A stretch of 32,500 bases of DNA from Halisarca cf. caerulea (lineage: Eukaryota > Porifera > Demospongiae > Chondrillida > Halisarcidae), in contig CAUJGJ010000313.1 in assembly GCA_963170055.1 (NCBI GenBank), positions 7,079,979 through 7,112,478 on the forward strand, given 5' to 3'. Position numbers and translations under genes: made by a program. Shown in pieces: positions 23,301 through 32,500 of the stretch. The notes under the pieces are model-generated. The model saw only the letters and a list, made by a program, of their open reading frames with translations. It did not search any database and was not told where the DNA came from. The stretch's first letter is position 1. Every line of letters starts with the position of its first letter.

Positions 23301-25111
23301 ATAAGCAAACATGTACTGTAAGAAGGTCTCATGCTGTACACTATCCCTACCCAACATCATCCATACATGCTGCACACTATCCCTACCCAACATCATCCAT
23401 ACATGCTGCACACTATCCCTACCCAACATCATCCATACATGCTGCACATTATCCATACCCAACATCATCCATACATGCTGCACATTATCCCTACCCAACA
23501 TCATCCATACATGCTGCACACTATCCCTACCCAACATCATCCATACATGCTGCACACTATCCCTACCCAACATCATCCATACATGCTGCACACTATCCCT
23601 ACCCAACATCATCCATACATGCTGTACACTATCCCTACCCAACATCATCCATACATGCTGCACACTATCCCTACCCAACATCATCCATACATGCTGCACA
23701 CTATCCCTACCCAACATCATCCATACATGCTGCACATTATCCATACCCAACATCATCCATACATGCTGTACACTATCCATACCCAACATCATCCATACAT
23801 GCTGTACACTATCCCTACCCAACATCATCCATACATGCTGCACACTATCCCTACCCAACATCATCCATACATGCTGCACACTATCCCTACCCAACATCAT
23901 CCATACATGCTGTACACTATCCCTACCCAACATCATCCATACATGCTGTACACTATCCCTACCCAACATCATCCATACATGCTGTACACTATCCCTACCC
24001 AACATCATCCATACATGCTGCACACTATCCCTACCCAACATCATCCATACATGCTGCACACTATCCCTACCCAACATCATCCATACATGCTGCACACTAT
24101 CCCCACCCAACATCACCCATACATGTAGTGTGTGAAATGTAGTGCAGTCAAACCTCATTGCACGACACTTGGTGGACTGCCCAGAAATTTAACCTTAAAA
24201 GTGTAAACAGTACTACATGTTATGATTGGATTTGGAGGTGGACTTGACTACAGTGGAATCTCCGAATAAAGGGAGCTTTATAGGGCAGTCCTTTGTAAGG
24301 AGGTTATCCTCTTTGAGAACTCCCTAATGTATTGGAACTATTATGGAGAAAATATCTTGTGACTTCAGATGTGTCCATTCTAAAGAAAATGTCCTTATTT
24401 CAGAGCGTCCACTATCGGAGATTCGACTTTACAGTACTCAATGCTATAAGCTATTTATGTGAGTAATATTTGGCTGTCGTGCTGTAATCCCTTATTTCTT
24501 CTTCTCCACTGTCTTCACACGGATTATACTACCCACACATGTTTGCAGATATACCAGGACCTGGAGCCACAGATGCTACCACTGACACATGTTCAGGACT
24601 GTCGGCAGCTCTCATTGCTGGCGTTGTGGTAGCTTCAGTGGCTGTCATTTTGCTAGCGTTCATAGCTGGTTTTGGAGCTGGAATGATAGTACATTCTCTT
24701 TACAGGAAGAAATCCACTCACACATCACGTGAGTGGTTGTGTACATGCTTGTCACCAAAGCCTTAAGAGCATGTATAGTTGGGACATAACTGTTTGTTGT
24801 AGCAGTGGTCAAAACAGCATTTGCCCTTTACTTGGGATAATGACAGATGGCAAACTGTTATTTCTGCCCCACACAGTGCTTGCTAAACTTTTACAACACC
24901 AAATGTGCATGTGATGCATGTTCTTGTCATCTTGTGACTGATCTCCTTTTGTACAGAATCCTCTGAATCTGCAGAAGATAAGGTGACCTCTTCCACTCCA
25001 GGTTACATGAATGTAGAACTGGAGGATAAAAGTGTACCAATGACAGACAACCCAAGTTATGAACATGTTCAGAGAACTCAACTCACAAAACCTCTTTACG
25101 GGAACTTGTAG
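20341..25111 (+). CDS. Copy 6: Ig-FN3-Ig-FN3 transmembrane receptor, long tail
   Basis: Exons: 20341-20419, 20972-21319, 22061-22324, 22388-22663, 22922-23194, 24549-24728, 24957-25111; 524 codons plus stop, the longest model. The signal peptide is MFLRSISSDRWNCLVFVFLF.... Ig1 (27-142) has CYGDVVTLVC, PTWRED and YYSC and is closest to copies 2 and 7. FN3-1 (143-230), Ig2 (231-322), FN3-2 (323-413) and the TM exon (414-473, IPGPGATDATTDT...) are closest to copy 1, as is the 36-bp repeat in intron 5. The tail is complete. It therefore reads as a mosaic of two lineages. An in-frame alternative signal peptide lies just before Ig1. No lesion is visible. Confidence 0.85.
20721..20782. mobile_element. 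Foldback MITE in copy 6 intron 1
   Basis: AGTCTAGAGTAGCCGACCCTTTC is mirrored by GAAAGGGTCAGCTACGCCAGACT. It belongs to the family at 7580 and 13815. Confidence 0.65.
20920..20971 (+). other. In-frame alternative signal-peptide sequence before Ig1, copy 6
   Basis: It encodes the same MVVLCVLVLTSYATCCAG as in copy 2, in frame across the exon 2 acceptor. Confidence 0.4.
21713..21927. mobile_element. 215-bp MITE with TA target site, copy 6 intron 2
   Basis: AGGTAGAGG...GAACAGTTGTTAATTCCGAAC is mirrored by GTTCGGAATTAACAACTGTTCGGAATT...CCTCTACCT, with TA on each side. The inverted ends are about 40 bp. It is a different family from the CAGTGG and AGTCTGG elements. Copies 1, 2 and 7 lack it here, so it is probably recent. 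Confidence 0.7.
23331..24126. repeat. 36-bp minisatellite, about 22 copies, copy 6 intron 5
   Basis: Same unit as at 2903 with almost double the copies. All three + frames stay open for 265 codons or more, and one - frame for 345, because 36 is divisible by three and the unit lacks stops there. I regard these frames as by-products of the repeat. Confidence 0.95.
24251..24429. mobile_element. MITE, CAGTGGAATCTCC family, copy 6 intron 5
   Basis: The left end is intact after TA. The right end is decayed (GGAGATTCGACTT, then TA). It is orthologous to 3463-3650 in copy 1. Confidence 0.55.
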
Positions 25112-25337
25112 ACCATCTTGGTCACTGACTAATGTCTTCTGTATAATAGTTTAATCACTCTCTTTGGTTTGGTTGCTAAGGATAAGTGAAATTTGTATGT
25201 TTTTCTAATGCTGTATATTTCACACCAACCCTATGTCTCCGTATTCAAGGACCACACTACTGCATGCATACATGCTGAACTGTACGTAACTAAAATATTT
25301 TATATAAGCATGATATTCCAATCTCAATATACATGTA

Positions 25338-25527
25338 CAGTGGCCGGAACCCCACTACAAACTCCCCTATAGCTAATAGCATGCAGAAATCTCCATATAA
25401 TAGACTGCATGCTTTTGTGGTCCAGATAGATTACTATGTATATAAAATAACCTCTGAATAGTGGATACCTCTGTAGAGCAAACTGTTTTACAGTCCCCAA
25501 AGTGTCCGTTATAGAGAGGTTACACTG
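25338..25527. mobile_element. MITE upstream of copy 7 promoter
   Basis: It is homologous to 4897-5063, with left end CAGTGGCCGGAACCCCAC and right end GAGAGGTTACACTG. The spacer before it (25112-25337) is the copy 6 3' flank with no gene. Confidence 0.5.
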
Positions 25528-25574
25528 TCTGTGTATAGCTCGCTCTGGAAATACTGCTCGGAGCGGGGTAAACA

Positions 25575-25603
25575 AGGAAAGCCCCTTCAGTAAAATGGCG
25601 GCC
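25575..25603 (+). promoter_or_regulatory. kB-like plus YY1-like promoter block, copy 7
   Basis: AGGAAAGCCCC (25575-25585) has lost the first G of the copy 2 and 6 site. AAAATGGCGGCC (25592-25603) is intact. The main ATG is 137 bp downstream. Confidence 0.45.
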
Positions 25604-26087
25604 GTCGATTTGCAAACTGTACGGCGTGCCAGCGCTAATGTAGAGCGCTTGTGCAGGTTCATTGTTTTGATAGAGGAACAACAATTGAGTAAAGTGTCTT
25701 CATTTCGTATGCCACTGTTCTCGTACGTGCCATGTTCTTGAGAGGGATATCGAGCGACGGATGGAATTGTCTGGTATTTGTATACATATTCGAGCTGTTG
25801 AGATGTCCAGGTTAGTTCCCTCGTAGTTTGGACTAAATTAAAAACAAATTTGGTCTTCACTTTGAGACAAGAGCCTTTGAGACAAGGGGGGGTCTCCTAC
25901 AGAATAGTCTAAGTTAAAGATAAAGTTCATCCTTGTTTCGAAATTCTTTACATCCATATCTCTCTAGTAGGCTCCAGTAAATCTGTACTGAGCAGAGTAC
26001 CAAATACTGTATCTGCAACCTGGTTGTCAGAATCCCTCATGTCAAATTGTGTATATGTAGGATAGTGAAAGATGTGTTATTCACGTC

Positions 26088-26270
26088 TGGTTGGGTAAGG
26101 AGGGCTGACTACTGGTTGGGTAAGGAGGGCTGACTACTGGCTGGGTAAGGAGGGCTGACTACTGGTTGGGTAAGGAGGGCTGACTACTGGTTGGGTAAGG
26201 AGGGCTGACTACTGGTTGGGTAAGGAGGGCTGACTACTGGTTGGGTAAGGAGGGCTGACTACTGGCTGAG
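26088..26270. repeat. 25-bp minisatellite, about seven copies, copy 7 intron 1
   Basis: The unit is CTGGTTGGGTAAGGAGGGCTGACTA, near-perfect copies. Copies 2 and 6 lack it in this intron, so the expansion is specific to copy 7. Units contain GGGTAAG, a donor-like string. Confidence 0.95.
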
Positions 26271-26429
26271 TATTTCATCTTATCACTGAGGTCAGTCTAA
26301 TTTGGTGTGAAGGACTCATTCAGGGCTATAAAGTTAGTAGACAAAGTTCGTTACATAACAAACTCAGTTCATCATAGTATGAGTAACTTCAGATTGCAAC
26401 ACAGGCAGTGAACAGTCATATGAATAATA

Positions 26430-26481
26430 ATGGTGGTTCTGTGTGTTCTTGTTCCAACATCATATGCCACTTGTTGTGCAG
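26430..26481 (+). other. In-frame alternative signal-peptide sequence before Ig1, copy 7
   Basis: MVVLCVLVPTSYATCCAG; one substitution (L to P) relative to copies 2 and 6. In frame with exon 2. Confidence 0.35.
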
Positions 26482-27112
26482 GTAGTGCTCAGCTCACCAT
26501 CTCCACCTCCTCCTCTTCTACTCCATGTTATGGAGATGTAGTGACTCTAGTGTGTCACCATCCTGAGCTGGCTACCAGCCCTGGGAGGTACCTCACCCCT
26601 ACACCACTATGGAGGGAGGATGGTGTGGGGATCATACCTTCTGTTGGTACCATGTTCACAGCTGAAACTGCTCAGGACCTCACTAGTACTACTCTCACCA
26701 TCACCATCACAGTGGACCACTTCAGGAACAGGTCATTTTACTATTCATGTTTTCTAGTGTTAGCTGGAGCATCTGCAGGACAGTTGGAAACTAGTCAGAA
26801 TGTCACTATAGACCCCATTGGTGAGTGGATGTTGATTGAAATGTGATAGACTATTATATATATAAGATGACAAATACATGCATGTACACAGTGCACAGTA
26901 CAGTATGAACATGTGATGTGGCACCATCAGTGTATGATCAAGTTTGCATCCAAAGTCTATCTCATTTCCCCTTGAAGGACTACAAGTGTTTCGTGTTGTC
27001 AAGACTTCATGTTTACTGCATCAGTTGGCGTATATAATTACTACTACTAATACTAATTTCTTATTTTAACTGGGTGGTCATTAGCCTGAGGCTACTCATA
27101 AGGCCCCAGTGT

Positions 27113-27114
<2 letters not shown>

Positions 27115-27167
<53 letters not shown>

Positions 27168-27178
27168 ACACTCACACA

Positions 27179-27219
<41 letters not shown>

Positions 27220-27220
27220 T

Positions 27221-27286
<66 letters not shown>
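27115..27286. repeat. (CA)n microsatellite, copy 7 intron 2
   Basis: About 170 bp of CA with TCA and CCCA interruptions. It is complementary to the TG tract after FN3-2 in the same gene. Confidence 0.95.
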
Positions 27287-27289
<3 letters not shown>

Positions 27290-27460
27290 AGATCAAGTTA
27301 AATCCGATTCAAATTAGTTTAGTGGCTGCAGTAGAGCATCTTCTCCTCCATTCCTAAGTTGTTGGCAGGTGGCACAGGGAAAGAAACACCACATGGTACA
27401 TGGGTGGAGTGGTGCCCTCTGCTCACTGCTTAACTTCCAGTGCTAACCTACTGAGCCACC
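27290..27460 (-). mobile_element. Possible tRNA-derived SINE fragment
   Basis: On the minus strand, TGGCTCAGTAGGTTAGCACTGG (A-box core at 27447-27458) looks like a tRNA-type pol III A box. No B box could be found nearby. The region differs completely from the same intron in copies 2 and 6, so it is inserted DNA of some kind. Confidence 0.25.
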
Positions 27461-27774
27461 AACACCACCCTCATACTTCCACTGCAGATCTGACCCCACC
27501 TCCCCTCACAACCATTGACTCACTTGCCTCTACCATCACTCTTAAATGGAGTGACCAACCCTGTACTGTGAGGTACAGTGTATCCTGGATGTACACCAAT
27601 GATGATGGTACTACTACTACTGATAGTGGAGTTACAGAGTTGACCAACTACACCATCCCAACCAGTGTAGGAGGAGTGTATACTGTGTCAGTAGAAGCTG
27701 TTGATGGTGTGGGTATTGTTGGACCATAACTACTGAAGTAGTGAGATCAAGTGAGTGCTAACTCCACTCCACGT

Positions 27775-27856
27775 AGTCTTGTACCTAGACCCTCCATCTA
27801 CTGCCATTTTAACTCTTCATAAAATGGCAGCAGATTGAGGGTCTTTGTGCACAACT
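27775..27856. mobile_element. Foldback MITE after the FN3-1 donor, copy 7
   Basis: Counterpart of 6652-6733 in copy 2: AGTCTTGTACCTAGACCCTC...TAAAATGGCAGCAG...CACAACT. Donor-like GTGAGT lies on both sides. Confidence 0.55.
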
Positions 27857-28440
27857 GGTGAGTATTCACTCCACATTCTGTATCTGATTGTATTATCTCA
27901 ATAGCTCCCTTGCCTCAAGCAAGCATGCAGTAAGCTACACAACATGGTTTTAGACAAGAAACAAGCTTGTATCTGATCAAAAGTTATCTGATTCGTCACA
28001 TGAGGACACATTTCTCCCCTCCTCATTCAGCCCTCCCTCGACCCACTGCTCCTATCACTCCATGTAAGGACAGGTCAGTTATCCTGAGATGTCAAGTCAG
28101 TGGACAAGTTGACTACGAGAGGTACATTTGGAGGGACAGCAGAGGAGATGTGGTTGACTCTGATCTGTACATTGTTGAGGGTCGTGAGCTGACCATAGCT
28201 GATGTGTGTGCAGTGAGGGGAATGCTGTATCGCTGTGGAGGAGTGCTGTCTTCTGGAACTGTAGTGATGGGAGAGAGCTATCGTGTGGAACCTTTAGGTG
28301 GGCAGTTTCTGTTTGTGAGTGAAAGGAAGTTTCTTTCATTTTCTCTTGTTGACAGTCAACATCACATGAATAGATAACGTAGTCTTCACACAATAGAGTA
28401 TGATTTTGCAGTTCAGTGAAGTGTTGTGTGTTGCTAGCTA

Positions 28441-28650
28441 CAGTGGAATCTCATTACGACAAATCCCAGGGGACACTGGAAGTTCACCAGTGTATCAGAA
28501 ATTCACTATAACCAGTTACACTTTCACAGTAGGCCACTAACTGGGATACATGTATAACCAAATAGTCTAGACCATTAACTGGGACACATGTATTTGTTCA
28601 CTGTATCAGAAATTCACTGTAAGGGTGTTCTGTACAGCGAATTTCCACTG
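28441..28650. mobile_element. MITE, CAGTGGAATCTC family, copy 7 intron 4
   Basis: Begins after TA with CAGTGGAATCTCATTACGAC and ends TTTCCACTG. It is orthologous to 7323-7506, with an internal duplication around 28530-28600. Confidence 0.5.
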
Positions 28651-28738
28651 TGTAAGAATTATCGTGTCCGACTCTGTTGTGAGCACACACCTGACTGTAC
28701 TGACTACCACAATGTCCCTAATGGAGAGGACCTGTAGT

Positions 28739-28844
28739 AGTCTAGTGTAGGCAGAACCTATTCCTCCATTTTGTATGATGTCATGGCCAAAAGATGATGT
28801 CATAAAAAAGTAATGGAGGACTAAGGACTGCTCTACACCAGACT
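28739..28844. mobile_element. Foldback MITE, copy 7 intron 4
   Basis: AGTCTAGTGTAGGCAG is mirrored by CTGCTCTACACCAGACT. Counterpart of 7580-7680. Confidence 0.65.
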
Positions 28845-28929
28845 GAGTCCATAATAGACACTTACAACACTTCATTTTATACTCATGAATGTGTTCTTTG
28901 CTGATCAATGTGCATTGTGGTGTACACAC

Positions 28930-29170
28930 CTGTACATGTGTGTGTTCAATATGTGTATTTTGGTTCATGTCCACCTGTACATGTGTGTGTTCAATATGTG
29001 TATTTTGGTTCATGTCCACCTGTACATGTGTGTGTTCAATATGTGTATTTTGGTTCATGTCCACCTGTACATGTGTGTGTTCAATATGTGTATTTTGGTT
29101 CGTGTCCACCTGTACATGTGTGTGTTCAATATGTGTATTTTGGTTCATGTCCACCTGTACATGTGTGTGT
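28930..29170. repeat. 45-bp minisatellite, about five copies, copy 7 intron 4
   Basis: The unit starts CTGTACATGTGTGTGTTCAA and ends GGTTCATGTCCAC. Copy 2 has a single diverged unit at about 7766-7810. The 45-bp period keeps frames open but is intronic. Confidence 0.95.
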
Positions 29171-29763
29171 GTATTAGATATTTTTATTTGGTTAATATTA
29201 GTATTTTGGTTAATATTAGTATTTTGGGTTATATGTACACACACAATATCTCGTGTCCATCCACTGTCAGTTGGTGTTGGTGTGTCTAAACATGCCCTCA
29301 ACTTAACTCATACCAACTGTCAGTTCTTGTTGTTCCTTCAACTCTGATCCCCTCCTACTGGAAGACCACTCCCACTCCCCTCCCCACACACACAGCAATC
29401 TCTTTCAATGTATACACTGCTGCAAGGTTCTTGTCAATCTTGTGTTTGTGAGGTACATTTCTTTATCCTCTCTAACTAGCTCAACCAGGTCCTCCTGTGG
29501 TAGCCATAGCAACAACAGATTCCAGTATCACTTTAGCATGGAACACTACAATGCACTGTTTCGAATCCAAAATCTTCAGCTTTGTTGTAATTTGGAATGA
29601 GATTGGAAGTGGAACTAGTAACAATGTCACCATCTCATCCTCTCCATACACCATCCGTGGACTACAACCTGGTACCTCTTATGAGGTCAGTATACATGGA
29701 GTGAGTGGATCAGGATTAAGGAGCTCCAGGAGTGTGTCACTCATTGCAACATCTCCAGCAACT

Positions 29764-29974
<211 letters not shown>

Positions 29975-30509
29975 ATTTGATAAAGTTTACAAGTTCATGT
30001 CATTGTCTATCTCTCTTCCCATATCATACAAGCACAGAGAGAGTATAGACATTCAGATATACTCACAGAATAGAGAAGTACACGAATACACATATTTACA
30101 TGATACATGTGTCCCCTCTCCCCCCTCCCTCCCACACACACAACTCATAAGACACCGGATTGTCCACAGATGTCATTGCTGGTGTTGTGATAGGGTCAGT
30201 AGTAGCGAGTGTAATGATATTCATAGCCGGTTGTGGAGCTGGAGTGATAGCACATGTTGTTTACCAGAAGACACCCAAACAGACAACAAGTATGTGTTCC
30301 TGTTTGTCAACAAGTGATTACACTCTTGTCATATCTCCTCATCATTCACTACAGAATCCTCTAAATCTACAGAAGATAAGGTGACCTCTTCCACTCCAGG
30401 TTACATGAATGTAGAACTGGAGGATAAAAGTGTACCAATGACAGACAACCCAAGTTATGAACATGTTGAGAGAACTCAACTCACAAAACCTCTTTACGGG
30501 AACTTGTAG

Positions 30510-31098
30510 TCCATTGTTGTCTGTATTTATTGATATCATTCAATGTGACATGTTATGACTTTGGGGGATTTCTAATGGATTCGAAAATGAAAGTTATTTC
30601 CAATTAAATTGTTTCCTCACATCAAGTGAATATGTTTCTATTAGTTGCCATGGGAACAGTTCTTGTTGGCACACGAGAGCCACATGTACTACCCTGCACA
30701 GCCCAACTCCAGCAGATCTAGAATGCAATTCAATCGTACATTGTGATCAGTGTCAAATTGAGCCTTTAGCTACATGCAAGTGAGCTGCACATTTGGTTTA
30801 CCACTAGCATGCATGCACCAATCGTTTTGTGTATTGACCTATAGCTATCTTCACCCCATACGGCACATGTGCTGGATGTGGTGTTTTAGGATTCCATGTC
30901 AGCTACGTTTTCTGCACACATGCCAATTTTTGTACACAGCTTCTTATCTAATGCTACATTGAACGTCTGGGCCCTGAGTGTCGTATGATAATGATTGCAG
31001 GATTGATACGTCATGACCGTTCAATATGAGAGTCCTCGGCTCTATAATACAGCTACCACTATAGACTGTGCCAACGGATCTTGGCTGGGGAACATTCA
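30510..31098. other. Spacer between copies 7 and 8
   Basis: Homologous along much of its length to the copy 4/5 spacer (CATTCAATGT...ACATGTTATGACTTT...). Reading frames are not conserved between the two, so no gene is called. Confidence 0.55.
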
Positions 31099-31129
31099 GG
31101 GGAATTTTTCCTTTGGTAAAATGGCGGCC
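31099..31129 (+). promoter_or_regulatory. kB-like (degenerate) plus YY1-like promoter block, copy 8
   Basis: GGGGAATTTTTCC (31099-31111) is kB-like but about one base too long. AAAATGGCGGCC (31118-31129) is intact. The signal-peptide ATG is 139 bp downstream. Confidence 0.45.
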
Positions 31130-31259
31130 GTCAGTCCATCGCGGTCCCGCCAACTGCAGCTAAGTTTGTATGTGTTTCCTTGGATAATGGAACAGATTAA
31201 ATAGATTTCCGCCATTCCAGCTTTATCGTCCTACCTTTCCCGCGGTCCCTGTATGCGCC

Positions 31260-32500
31260 ATGTTGCTTAGGAGAGTCCAGAGAGAAAGTTGGGATTGTGT
31301 CCTATTTACTTGCTTACTTTCGCTGCTCGAATCTCCAGTTGTAGGTAAGTTCCTCCCGTGTTTTGATGGTATCCTCATTTCGTACTCTCATCTCCTCTAG
31401 TAACATCTAGTAGATAGACAGACGGACTGATAGACCCCTCTTAACTTAAGCAATTGTCCAGACGACGAGTAGATACTAGTACTATCTGAATTTAATCTGA
31501 TGGAGCTCGAGGTCCTGTAGCGGTACAATGTCCTATCATACACGCCAAATAAGATAGACATGAACTCAGATGGACAGCATCAGACTGGTAGTCAGAGTCC
31601 CTCCTGCCCATACTTGTACATGTAGTGGATGTGATGTGTGTCTTGTCAGTAGTGAGAGCTGATCAGGAGTACTACATGAGCATGTGTGTTGGCCGTAGGG
31701 GGTTAGCCTCAGTTGTAGTACATGTAGTGTTACCCATGGAAAGTGATGCATATTCCTACCATGCTGGGACTAGGGTAGAAGATAAAATCTGCATAACAAA
31801 GTTAATACAATGTCCTGTACTTCTCCTGCAATGTAGTAGTGTTGCTATCTTTTCAGAATTGATTTACTCTCTGTTTCAGCTCAACAAGATGTGGTCCTCA
31901 CTATGACGTCTGGTGAACAGTGCTTCGGTAGTAGAGTGACCCTCCTCTGTACACATCCTGATCCTCTTGCTGATCCTGTCAAGTACCTCCCTCAACTGAT
32001 AGCCTGGGCTGAGAATGGTACCACAATTGACTTTGGCAACCCATCATCCAGTGCAAGGTTCACTGTCAACAAGTTGAACAGTACAGCTTCAACTCTGTCA
32101 TTTACTGTCACTGAAGAAGACCACAGAGATAGAGTGATCACATGTTCCTGCTTTCTTGTCCTCAACAATGCTAACCGTGATCGTGAGGAGAGTAATGTTG
32201 TAACCATTGATCCTCCAGGTGAGGGAATAATACACTGACATGCAGCATCATGTACATTGGGTGAAGCAATGTTCTAACTGATTGTAATCCTCAACAACAC
32301 TGACAGTATCATGTACATTGAATGAATTGATCGAAGTTTTAACTTCTCCTCAACAATGCTATCTGCATGTGATCATGATGAGAGTAGTACTGTAACCTAC
32401 TAGATAATATACCATAGGTATGTGCTGCATTAGTGTAGATCTGGTCTATAGCTGCAGCTGTTCTGGCACAAATTATATAGTTACAACATTTATACCAAAT
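31260..32500 (+). CDS. Copy 8: Ig receptor, 5' part only (runs off window)
   Basis: Exon 1 is 31260-31344 (signal peptide MLLRRVQRESWDCVLFTCLL...) and exon 2 is 31880-32218, an Ig-like domain with CFGSRVTLLC, IAWAEN and TCSCFLV. Both match copy 5, and intron 2 (32219 onward) is homologous to copy 5 intron 2. By that alignment the FN3 exon should start just beyond the right edge. It is predicted to be short form; nothing visible is broken. Confidence 0.75.

Noticed and set aside
23331..24126. CRISPR-like regular repeats
   Set aside because: Units are contiguous with no unique spacers, and the context is a eukaryotic intron.
23121..24158. 345-codon frame on the minus strand and 265-302-codon frames on the plus strand
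   Set aside because: They are read through the 36-bp minisatellite, whose period is divisible by three. The repeat lies in an intron and the frames have no family resemblance.
28606..29301. 231-codon minus-strand frame with repeated HVQVDMNQNTHIE
   Set aside because: Produced by the 45-bp minisatellite plus flanking intron. It is absent in copy 2.

Overview
The window is animal nuclear DNA: interrupted genes with GT-AG introns, long (CA)n/(TG)n microsatellites, minisatellites and many short inverted-repeat elements. It holds one gene family in a head-to-tail array, all on the + strand. There are seven complete copies and one that runs off the right edge. Each copy encodes a single-pass surface receptor: signal peptide, N-terminal Ig-like domain, FN3-like domain, in some copies a second Ig+FN3 pair, a glycine-rich transmembrane segment and a short tyrosine-motif tail. 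I assembled the exons by eye from splice consensus, reading frame and comparison between copies. Every exon junction is phase 1 and every complete model closes to whole codons. A sponge or another early-branching animal is my best guess, from the Ig/FN3 style and the NF-kB/YY1-like promoters. That placement is inference.

Layout: copy 1 (103-4668, long form), copy 2 (5268-8900, long form, tail cut by a 552-bp transposon), copy 3 (9972-13222, short form), copy 4 (13522-16043, short form), copy 5 (16785-19761, short form), copy 6 (20341-25111, long form), copy 7 (25732-30509, long form, one-base deletion in its first FN3 exon) and copy 8 (31260 onward, short form, incomplete). Long form is signal-Ig-FN3-Ig-FN3-TM-tail. 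Short form is signal-Ig-FN3-linker-TM-tail. Copies 6-7-8 repeat the order of copies 1-2-5, so the array grew by block duplication. Copy 7 has a copy-2-like body but a copy-4-like 3' end, which suggests unequal exchange.

The seven visible promoters share a layout: a kB-like GGG...CCC site, then about 10-20 bp later an ATGGCGGC (YY1-like) site, then the signal-peptide ATG about 120-170 bp further on. The full tail carries three tyrosine motifs (YMNV, NPSYEHV, YGNL). Copies 2 and 3 have a shorter tail form without the last one. Introns hold copy-specific tandem repeats, several of which sit on or contain 5' splice sites.

Taken together this looks like a rapidly evolving cluster of cell-surface recognition receptors, plausibly for self/non-self or microbial recognition. 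Function is inferred from architecture only. I saw no rRNA, tRNA, CRISPR or prokaryotic feature.
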